A stretch of 64,000 bases of DNA from Terebella lapidaria (lineage: Eukaryota; Annelida; Polychaeta; Terebellida; Terebellidae): assembly GCA_949152475.1 (NCBI GenBank), contig OX424555.1, positions 18,370,868-18,434,867 on the forward strand, written 5' to 3'. The translations under genes were made by a program, and so were the position numbers. The notes beneath the pieces were generated by a model, which was given only the letters and a program-made list of their open reading frames with translations, was not told where the DNA came from and did no database searches. Shown piece by piece: positions 43,291 to 53,800 of the stretch (its first letter is position 1; every line of letters begins with the position of its first letter).

Positions 43291-44938
43291 TAATTTAGAA
43301 TACCCAAAACAGCACAGTTCTACTAATCTCTATGGAAGCAAACTCACCTCAATGTTGTGCGGTATTTGTTCAGAATTTGCCAAATGTGTTGCTGTGTGTG
43401 GCGATGAATGGTTTTCAATACCAGTTGATCTGATTTATATACCAATCGAATTGCTTGTTGGAGAGAATTCATACAGAAGAGACATGTTTTTTTCTGAACA
43501 GATTTTACGGCCTGTTGCACCCTAACACCCTTGCCAGTTTGTGCGCCTGAACTAGTGTGTGTCAATGGCGCGCAATTGCAATTAACTACTACAAGAATAA
43601 ATGAAACATAAATCTGTCACATTGCTGTCTTGATCCGTTTAAATTTCATGCCAATTATTTTTTGTAATCTGGTAATTAATTGATTGTGGTGATATATTGA
43701 TTACAAATTGGCTTTCGAGAAGTGTATGGTCGAATAGTATCTCTGAATAGAAACCTAAAACAAGACAATGAAGGAACCAAGTAAAAAACGTGAACTGTCT
43801 TGTGTGTTGATGTAAAACTTGATAACTTATTGATTGCAAGATATCAAGAAGTAACTGCCTTTTCATTTCTGCGTATTTTTGGTTTGGACATGCATACTTA
43901 GTCATATTTGCATACTTTTTAATATATACTAAAACATATGTATAGACACGCGATAATACTAATACTAAGTCACACAAGTTACAGTCAGAAGCTTCCATAT
44001 TTCGAAGATAGGGAAAGCCCTAGACACAAAGTAATTGAGCAGGGAACTGGTACTGCCCTTGTTGTGGAACTGAACCAGTGGGCACCAAACGCTAGCACCA
44101 AGCGCCTGGTATTACCTATGTGTCAGCTCCTATGAATGAATATAGTAGCACTACCTGGTTGACCAAGCATACGCAAACTAGAAATACCTCCCATGATACG
44201 CAGCTAGTTTAAATTTTGATCTGGGAAGGAGTGAGCATTTGAATTGGCGCGTTTTAACATTGGTTTCACTGGAAGTTGGAATTACTGAAATGTTACCTAG
44301 AGATGCGAAATCTTACGTAAAAGATAATATGCCATATGTGGGAGATACTAAGATGTATCAAACAAATACGTGGGACACAACAAATGACACGACTGGGCTT
44401 CATAATACCCCTTGAATATGACTTATTATCTCATCATATCAAACAAGAGTACAGCGATTTAATAGTGGCTAGAATACATGTATGTCACGGAGACCAGTTA
44501 ATTTACTCTCAGCACATCAAAGTGGGCAATCAACCGCCTAAGGTGATTTAGGGAAGGGAAATCAGAAGCATAGATATAGGAATAAACATATATGGAATAT
44601 CTATAATCAGAAGGCTTTCATGTTGCCCAGCCGTATACAAATTGGCATTACCCTCACAATATACCTGTTCATAACTGGGTGTCGTGTGAGAGTGGTCAAT
44701 AACTCCTAAACAATTAACACCAAAATTTCAATCATATCGCAGGTGCATGCCTAAACTGGATGGCCTTTTCTTGAAAGATTGAACATGTACTTGATCTATT
44801 TTGTGCTACGTTTGTTTCATGTTTAAACTTGGCTTGGTGATGGAATCTTTAAGAATATGTGAGATAATTTGATCATTAGGGCAGTAGGTTTGGGACTGCC
44901 ATTATTCATAACAGAGTTATGAAACCATACTCTGATTT
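43291..44938. repeat. Linker block L8, long form, last copy
   Basis: Near-identical to the second long linker until about 44,553, then more diverged. It retains 89 bp (44731-44819) that the two preceding copies have lost, a sequence also present in the 15.0-16.7 kb linker. It is therefore the older edge of the array. Confidence 0.85.
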
Positions 44939-45135
44939 TTAGGTTACCGAACCTTTGGTCTTATAACTTATTGCCGTGACGTTGCGTCCGTCGTCCGTCG
45001 TCCGTCAACAATTTTATCTTTAGAGTTTACAGTCGGATTTTTCTGAAATTTTGCACAAAATACCTAAAAATATTTGGAGAGGGAGGTATTTTTTAGTTTT
45101 TTGATTTTCGCATTTTTTTCAAAATCGCGGCCGTT
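44939..45135 (+). repeat. Dispersed GTTGCGTCCGTC repeat, copy U4, without LTR
   Basis: Same repeat as at 33,871 but with no LTR insertion, ending AAATCGCGGCCG. It marks the right end of the satellite array. Confidence 0.75.
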
Positions 45136-45299
45136 TTCGACGGAAAATTTCTCAAATCTGTTCAGTAACTTTTTTTCTTATTGATGTATAACACTCCTCA
45201 TAATTATGTACCCCTGTGACATGTACAAGCTTCGTTGCCCTTGGACTTTCCCATGTTAAATTCTCGTATGCTTTATAATGGGACACATTTTCTGAATGT

Positions 45300-46290
45300 C
45301 TCACTCAATATTGAGATTAGATATTAGGAATCAATTGTGGACATATAGGAAATGATATATGCTGAATATTCTCAAGACCTTGAATTTGACATTTGACCTG
45401 ATATCCAAGGTCAGAGCCCAAAATGGCTAATATATCGCTTATTAACGACTTTACTGCTTAGGAACCAATTGTGCACATATAAGAAATGATATATTCTGAA
45501 TATTGTCGTGACCTTGAATTTGACCTTTAACCTAATTTTCAAGGTCACATGACAAAATGGCTAATATCTCACTTATCGACTTTATAGCCTAAGAATCCAT
45601 GGTGAACTTATAGGGAATTATATATGCTGAATAATCTGGTCACCTTGAACTTGACCTTTGATCTCATTTTCAAGATCAGAGAACAAAATGGTTAATATCT
45701 CGCTTATTAACGATTTTACAGCCTAGGAATCACTAGTGAACATATAGAAAATGATATATGCTGAATTTTCTGGTGACCTTGAATTTGACCTTTGACCTTA
45801 TTTTCAAGGTCAAAGAACAAAATGGTTAATATCTTGACCTTATTTTCAAGGTCAAAGAACAATATGGTTCATATCTCGCTCGTTATCGACTTTACAGCTT
45901 AGGAATCGATAGTGAACATATAGGAAATGATATCTGCTGAATATTCTAGTGACCTCGAATTTGACCTTCGACCTCATTTCAAGATCAGAGAACAAAATGG
46001 CTAATATCTGGCTCATTATCAACTTTACAGCTTCCATAGTGAACATATAGGGAATGATATATGCTGAATATTCTGATGATCTTGAATTTGACATTTGAAC
46101 CTGTTTTCCAGGTCAGGTCACAAAATGGCTAATATCTGGCTTATTACCAACTTTACAGCTTAATAATCAGTTGTGGACATACTATAAATGATATATGCTG
46201 GATATTCCCATGACCTTGAATTGACCAATGACCTTATATTTGAGGTCATGGGACAAAAGGTTAATATCTGAAATATATATTGTCTGGTGA
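45300..46290. repeat. 133-bp minisatellite rich in AAGGTCA
   Basis: Seven units with the anchor GACCTTGAATTTGAC at about 45376, 45509, 45641, 45775, 45950, 46078 and 46212. The fourth interval is longer because of an extra duplication of about 41 bp. Most units carry TTTCAAGGTCA or a one-base variant. No gene. Confidence 0.85.
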
Positions 46291-46307
46291 CCTTTCTTAG
46301 CCTAAGG

Positions 46308-46740
46308 ATAATTTTTTAACTTGCCTACACTGGTTTTTGACAATATTTTTCAGACTTCTATCGCAAAATTGGAAGAAGTTGGCAATCTAACCCAATGTTA
46401 AATTTCAGCCCAAAACCGGATCACGAGAATCTGAGCATATTCGAGGATTTGGTCCTGCTTACATCCATCAGGGTTCAATTATTTTTGTTATTAGGGACCA
46501 GAAATCACATTGTAGTGTATTCCACACAAACATGCTGATTTCGAAAGATTGCACTGCTACAAAACCAAGCGAATGCACAAAATTGTGTGTGGACCCTGAA
46601 ATTGAATGACAGGGCTAAATTTAACATTGGGGTAGATTGCCAACTTTTTCAATTTTCGCCATATAAATCTGTAATTCGGTAAAATATTGCCGTTTGACTC
46701 CCAGGTGAAGTATGCCAAGTTATAGAACGATACCCTTCAG
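46308..46740. mobile_element. Imperfect inverted-repeat element, about 430 bp
   Basis: GAAGTTGGCAATCTAACCCA near 46375 recurs inverted near 46630, with similarity extending outward on both sides for about 100 bp at lower identity. One arm also resembles 62,607-62,671, so the family is dispersed. Borders and target duplication are unclear. Confidence 0.6.
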
Positions 46741-47857
46741 TAGCCTAAGTTAACCCTTCAGCGTCGCAAAATATCTAGTATATGATGCAAACCATACCCT
46801 GCACATACCTTTCTAGACGGGCATAAATCTTTCTAGCAGGGCACAAACGTTTCCAACGCGGGGCAAACCCTTGTAGCAAACGTTTTTACAGAGACCTGCC
46901 GTAGTGATTTAATCAAGTTGGTTGCATTGAAATGTTGCATTGGCCGTATTATTAAAGCAAATTTCACAGTATTGTTGAAATATTGAGAAGCAATTCATCC
47001 GTCAGCCATAATTTGGTTCTTATACAATAACATTCAAATTTCATTGTTGCTGAGACCATCTCATGAAATCAAACTAAAATACTATTCCTTAACGATATTT
47101 ATTGTGACAATTGTGGACAGTCATTCAATTAGCAAACACACACATCAAAACTGGCTAAATATCAATCAGCAATCATGCCACCTTTAAATGGTTTATTTTA
47201 ACTTATAATATTTTTCAGTAAACAAAAACATATCTTCGACCGCTTTTCACTGTCACGGAAGATTGTCATTACACTTTACCTCTAAAGATACAATCTTGAA
47301 TGACTGAGATCACACTGTTGTTTGCAGTGGTCGATTTTAAGCAAAATAATCAATAAATAGTTACTGTTTAATCCTGCTCTGTATTCAAAAATCTAATATC
47401 CTGAATACTCGGAACTTAAATTCTGGCTAAAGTAACTTCCAGCATCGAAACTCACATGACCAGCATGTTACCAGCATGTTACTTTATACTCTGCAACTTG
47501 GGGACAATCTCATCGATGGAACCATAACCATGGCACAAATATACCGGTAGAGAACTTCACAATACACTGGTATACTTGCAACAATGTACCATAAATTTGC
47601 ATCTATCCTTCATTACTGTAAAGCAATCATAGCAGTTGACAGACTCCGACCATGTCCTCCAGGCTCCACAGTGTATTGCTGTAGGATTTACACCAGGTGC
47701 TGCAGGTCAAGCGACTGCTACTTGATGGGTCATCTCCCGAATTTGATCGATCCATGGGTCTTCCATGATGCTCTGGGTCCCTGGGAGTCCACTTACGGCT
47801 TGTATCAGTCAGCCCACCACTGCGGTATGTCAGAGTTCCAGCATGTGTCTGTCTAAC
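46741..47857. other. 3' flank and probable 3' UTR of DHX36
   Basis: No recognisable gene. GGGCATAAATC/GGGCACAAACG-like short repeats occur at 46.80-46.89 kb. The segment closest to the DHX36 stop is probably transcribed as its 3' UTR. Confidence 0.4.
47098..47197 (-). promoter_or_regulatory. Candidate polyadenylation signals for DHX36
   Basis: On the minus strand AATAAA occurs at 47098-47103 and 47192-47197, roughly 660-760 nt past the stop codon. Either could end a 3' UTR occupying 47.1-47.86 kb. AATAAA is common in AT-rich DNA, so this is only a candidate. Confidence 0.3.
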
Positions 47858-50800
47858 TCAGTCCCTATCTTGCCTGTAGCCGTGCCCGTCATGTCGCCTA
47901 GACGACCCGGACCCACCATGTCCCCTAGATGACCCAGGCGCGTGGTCCTCTGTGGTGATCAGGTCTAAGATAGCCCTCATCAAGGCCCCCTCCTTGTGCC
48001 CCGCCCCCCACCGCGTCACCCCCGGGTTGCTGATCTTGTTCTCCAGCAGCTTGTCCAGCTCTCCTCTCAGCTCCTGCAACACAGCCAACAGAGACATAAC
48101 TCACCACTCAGTCAAGGCACTTCACTCTAAACACTGTGATACAAGCCATAAAGTCTCAGACCGGGTTCTCGCAATGGAACTTCCATTCGTGTCAGGCTTT
48201 TGAAAGAACCCGAATCACTGGCATAAAAACCAATTATTTTGTGTAATTACCCTATAACCTTTAAATAACCTTTGAATAACACAGTTCCAGGTATTTACAT
48301 TTTTGGATACAAAATCTCAATTTCACATGTCTGACTTATACAAGTAAATCAGCATCTTATGATAACATTGTTGCATACCACAACAAGCTGTGCGATTCTC
48401 CTCGATGTGCGGAATATGATCCAGTCATCCACAATAATGCAATCCTGGCCGTGGTCCTGGGAACAAAATATGCTAACTATAAGCATCCAAACAAGCAGTC
48501 AAGGAATCATTTGGTACATCTTCATATTCACATTTATTATATTTTGAAACATGCATAGTTTCATAATTTCTATTTACCAATTTGTATGTTTCATGATGAT
48601 AAACTATGAGCTAATCAGTGCTATTCCACTGGTAATTCCACTCACCTTTCGAACATCTATTTTACCACCGAAGAAGAGAAGGGGGTATGGCGAGACAACT
48701 GTACAGTCATAGAGGAAAATCTGAAAGACACACAACATAAAACACAGTCTTCAAACAAGAAAACATATCCGGCAACAGTGCATTGACCGTCATGAAACTA
48801 CATTATCAACCATAGTGGACACAATACTGCACACATGCTTGTTGATACCATGACTTTATACACAGATTCACAGGTATATCTTACTTTTGAAGTTTTCATC
48901 TTGAGGTGGTAGATGAACCATGAGGAAGAAAACTCTCGTTCTGCCGCATTGACAGATTTCGGGTGAATCTGAACCTTTCTTTCTGTGACAGTTTGCAAAG
49001 GTACTGGTCTGAAGGCAGAAAATAACAATACATTTTCAATCAATCAATGTCTGTTGTTGTCAAACACATAGCTGTAAGCACAGCTGACATTAATATTGGT
49101 GGACAACTCACTGTTTAGATTCTGGTCTGATTATTTTCCCTGGTCTTATTCTCGCCACATTTGGGTAAAGTCCAGCACAGAGGATGGCCTTCAGCAGCTT
49201 CTCATTCCCTGGAAATCAACAGGAACCTTTATGACAAATGTCAGTCATAATGGTATCATAACGTACCCAATGATTGACACTCACTGGAATTCATGTTGGC
49301 TCTCGAGTCCTTTGGGTCACAGGAATCGATGAATCTCATGCTGTGCAAAAGTTGAGCGAACTGTTGCCTCATGTTTTTCAGCATCTGCCAAATCATAGTC
49401 ATTGGATGTCTTGCAATTCACACAGGAGCATTATGATATATCATCAAATAAACTTGTATCCAGGCATTTATTTTTGCGAGGCATTTTACCTTCAAAGTGG
49501 TGACTGAGAGGAAGTTACTGTAGCAGTATTGACCAGAAGTCCCTCGACTGCAAGCTCTCTCCCAACCCTAGCAAGTACACAGTAACATGTAATAAACATG
49601 ACTGGTAGGATCTACCAGAGACCAACCAGTAACCACCAAACTTGACCACCAGAAGTTACATACACTGTAAGCCTTGGCCAGCATGATGTGGTCACTCTGG
49701 CTTCCTTCCGATAGTTCTCTTCGTCTTTTGTCAGCTATATGTTCCTTTCCCTGAAAAATCATCAAACTTTATACATCACACCAACGCTACAACTTCCAGA
49801 CGTTATGTTGCAAATTAGCTATAATCTCAACAACTGAAATTCACATTCACACCCATATATTATTTTTTATTATTTCTTATAATTCCCTTATTTCTATGGC
49901 GCCCCATTCGTGCCACCAAAAAGGGAAGTTATTTTTTTATTTATCTCATACGTATGAAATAAAAAGTCATACATAGGAGATACTAACACATACGTATGAG
50001 ATAACAAGTCATACATAGGAGATACTATGACATACGTATGAAATACTAAGTCATCTGATGAGATACTAAGTCATACGTAGGAGATACTATGACATAAGTA
50101 GGAGATACTATGTCATACGTAGGAGATACTATGACATACTCATACGTATGAGATAGTATCTCATACGTATGACTTAGTATCTCATACGTATGACTTAGTA
50201 TCTAAAACATATCACTTTTTATCTCATACGTATGACTTTTTATTTCATACGTATAACTTAGTAACTCATACGTATGAGATACTATCTCATACGTATGAGT
50301 TAGAGAAAAAAAAAAATTATCTTTTTTGTGGCACGAACGGGGCGCCATATATTTCACATTCCTGAATACATGTATTCTATTGTTAACGAGTTGGCATCTG
50401 CACACAGAATTCATATCATGACACACCATGGGTATGTAGAAGGCGTCCTTGAAGCTGAGACTGGCTGCCACAGTCAGCACAGGGTCGAGACAGCAGAACA
50501 TCGCAGCAAACAGCAGCATCTTGCCAGTGTGGGGGTCCACAGGCATCTTAGCTAGGTGGTACCCCAGGGGCGTCAGCTCCTCAAGCGCATCCAGCGCATT
50601 CTACCAAGACATTCCGCAATTTCATACTACATATATTATTGTTACTTACTACATCAATAATCATCAAATTGATATCATTATTATCCGAAAGCATGCATGC
50701 ATGTGTAGGAATCTCACAAGATTCTGCAGGTTGGTAATAGCAGTTCTCAGACTCTGCATTGGTGGCGGCTGCATCGCTTTCTGTACAAACGCTTCAATTC

Positions 50801-53800
50801 TTCCAAGCTTCAGCAGCTGAAATTTATATTGAAGACAATCATAGGGCGGGGAACATTGCTTTGCATTTGCATAATCTACCCTATGACCTTCAGCTGACCA
50901 AACTGAATCGCTCAGCCTCCAAAGCCAGCCAGTCTAGAGCTGTGTGGAGTCTTACCTTGATCTGCAGACACAGCTCCTCCAGTTGGGTTCTAAGTATCTC
51001 CGGCAGCTGGTAGTCAGCGAACTGGGCCTCCTGTTGGGCTGTGTACAGGTGGTAACACTCTCCCGGCTGTACTCTGGAGAATCAGACAATATGTACCTTC
51101 TAGTACTCCTAGTACACACACATTTTATGATACTCATGAAAAGGACTTTCTGTTTAATGTTTTAAAATTGTAATCTACCGTACAAACGAATATCAATGAT
51201 GCATGTTCAATACTGATACGGCTTTAACCATGCATGTTTAACTACATGTACCTGTATCACAAGAGAGGCATTTCTATCCAGAATCTGCATCCAAACTTAG
51301 TGTATTACCTGCCAGCTCGCCCTCGTCTCTGTTTGGCATTGGCTCGGCTGACCCACTCCGGTTCTAGCGTTGATATGTTGTTCTGTGGATCGTAGTTCTT
51401 CAGCTTGATCTTGCCACAGTCAACCACGTATACCACATCGTCTATCGTAATACTGCGCGGTGGAACAGAAAGTTATCTACACACTATTCTAGTCATCATA
51501 GGCAAATGTCAGACTACCATATATGGTAGATCTGTATCTCATATATGTCAAGTTTATTTGCATGATTTGATACATATTTAGCCATACAAAATCCTGACCT
51601 GGTCTCTGCAATATTGGTTGCTATGACGATCTTTCGCACACCAACTGGAGGACGGTCAAACACTTGTTTTTGATTGATTGTTGGCATAAGGGAATGCAAG
51701 GGTATCACCAGAAAACGACCTGTCACAGACAACACCATCCTCATTAGACTTTTTTCGTGTCGGGGTTATTTCGAGGGTGTTTCGGGGGTACTTCGGGGTG
51801 AAGTACCGCGGTCAAGTGAGTAGGGGTTTTTGCGCATTGAAGCGTGGCAAATATAACTCAGATTCATTAATCAGCGCCTGTTAGGCCACACAAAATAGAA
51901 CCGAACTCTAGCAGAGGTATGCTATACTGAATTTTCTTTTATCTCTAATCAGGATTAAAAGGGTGTCAGACAGATTAAATGAGATGTTTCCCGTTGTCGC
52001 GCAGTGTTCATGGGAAGCATACTAAAGTCGGCCCAAATACCGTACATTATTCCTTAATACTACTCGTCCAATGAAAACATACCATTTAATCCGTCTCGCA
52101 CCTTTTCAATCCTTATTGAATATAGAGGAAGGCGCAGGATTTGATACTTGGGCGCATGTAGCGCAGCTTACTTTTTCTTCTAAATTCAATGAATATTAAA
52201 AATGTGCCAGATTGATTAAATATGGTATACATCAAATGGGTGAGTAGTATTAACAGATTGGGCCCTACAGGCTTAGACAACCCTGAACATATCACCTTTT
52301 GTAAATTTTATTGCTAAAATATGATATATTTCACCTAAGGTATCTGTTATTTGCTCTTTCAGTCACTCTCATCTTTGTATGCACAAATAACATCAGACAT
52401 TCAGAAATCGTGCAACATCAGAATACTTTATTAATATTGGGCGAAACACGCTAAATTAATTTGCAGGGGAAAAATAATGGAGTGCGAAAATTAACATGAC
52501 AATGGTGAAATATGGTTGGTGATTGTATATTGATCAACATCAGTTCCATTGCAACCAGTTACTTTCATGTGTTTCACCAATGTAACACGAGTTGGTGACA
52601 TATGTATTTAAGTTTGTTGGTATAATTTGTCGATTTCACCAGAATAAACCTTCTGGTGTGATTTTGAGATACTTGTCTATAAAGTAAAGACAGGGGATTC
52701 ACTATTATAGACCGCCCGTAATAAACACATTTCTTACGACATTTCTATTTTCATGATTGTACGACTCTCGTGTTTCTCAGTCTTAGACTTTCGGATCCAT
52801 TGTATAGCTGGGTTCTGTTATAATGGGTGAATTGCAACAAAATGTCACAGGCATCCTCCTTAGGTAATATCGTCAGTGTTTGGCTAGTAAGCAATCGGCC
52901 AGTTTCATGATTTGTGTGTGAAAAGTGTAACCTGGAACAAAATCAATGACACTGCGGTCATTAAAGTTATGTGTCTGTGGTTTTAACAGGGCTATCATTA
53001 GGCCTATAGGTTTATCACTCATCGAATTTGACCGTTCATGACACTGATTTTGTAAGTATCATTCATGAATCACTCCTAAAATATGGATTTGTCTATATCG
53101 ATATCCATTCGTCAGTAGGCCTATACATATGTAACGTGAGACCAAAGAAATCAGTGATCCCCAAAAGTCCCCCCCCCCCCCCCCTAAAAAAGGATCAAAA
53201 ATACGCTGACCGGCGCTTTTTAATTCGAATGACATTTACTGCTCTGATATACAACATTTATCGTAGGAATAGCATATAGCTGTCTGTACTTCCAATGAAA
53301 CATTATGTGAATATAAAACAGACTACTCCTCCCGACGTGTATAGAACATGATTCGTTTCATATATAAATATAAACATGCTTTCGCATATCAAATTCTTCT
53401 AATTTGAATCCGAATTATAACAAACGACTCAAATCTCGACGGTGACACACTACACGTTCTTGCCAAAAACATGTGTGAGGTGAACACTGGACCATTGAGC
53501 TACTGAGACCCGATGAACCAGAATCCTTGCATACGTCACACACGGAGATTGTAATACAATGAACAGTAATAGTGGTAAATTAGTTAGACACTATAAACTG
53601 GTTTATAATTTTGTTTGGCCTCAATCTCTGTGGAGTGTCGACTGGAAATCGCTCTTGTGGGATTAGTTTGCTTTAAGCTGCACGCATCACTGAATAAACC
53701 CCTGGGTGACGAGAAGAGGGGATTATTGCGGTACTTCACCCCGAAACACCCTCGAAATAACCCCGACACGAAAAAAGTCTATTACAGTCATGTTCAAGGA

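Larger units (their letters stand above)
51747..53779. mobile_element. 2,033-bp TA-flanked inverted-repeat transposon in DHX36 intron 14
   Basis: The two ends are inverted copies: 41 bp match exactly (starting GACTTTTTTCGTGTCGGGG), then the left arm has an 11-bp insertion and the match continues for about 11 bp more. The element is flanked by TA on both sides (51745-51746 and 53780-53781), the target duplication typical of Tc1/mariner/pogo-type elements. No transposase reading frame is visible, so it is non-autonomous. It holds a poly-C run near 53168, a nested hairpin at 51.95-52.11 kb and a tRNA-like segment near 53.43-53.51 kb. Removing it leaves an intron of about 102 nt, in the size range of its neighbours. 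Superfamily is inferred from the TA alone. Confidence 0.85.

Noticed and set aside
80-43565. Dozens of open frames of 60-130 codons throughout the satellite, on both strands, as candidate genes.
   Set aside because: They are copies of the same repeat segments, have no known domains, are often open on both strands and break at random copies. They are treated as repeat by-products, with the two most persistent noted as findings.
1-45135. Centromeric satellite with a CENP-B box.
   Set aside because: I saw no clear match to the CENP-B box pattern, and location cannot be judged from this window.
47584-47856. Plus-strand 90-codon frame next to the DHX36 stop as a gene.
   Set aside because: No domain is recognised and it lies in the likely 3' UTR of DHX36 on the other strand.
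50202-50426. A tyrosine-rich repeat peptide extending DHX36 exon 19.
   Set aside because: It is read-through past a good GT donor at 50425-50426 into the palindromic MITE; the next exon joins in frame to the human-like sequence.
53420-53512. A functional tRNA gene.
   Set aside because: The B-box is imperfect, box spacing is long, and paired acceptor and anticodon stems are not apparent.
51747-53779. A transposase gene inside the intron 14 element.
   Set aside because: Only short frames of up to about 83 codons are present, with no DDE/D or HTH-like motif.
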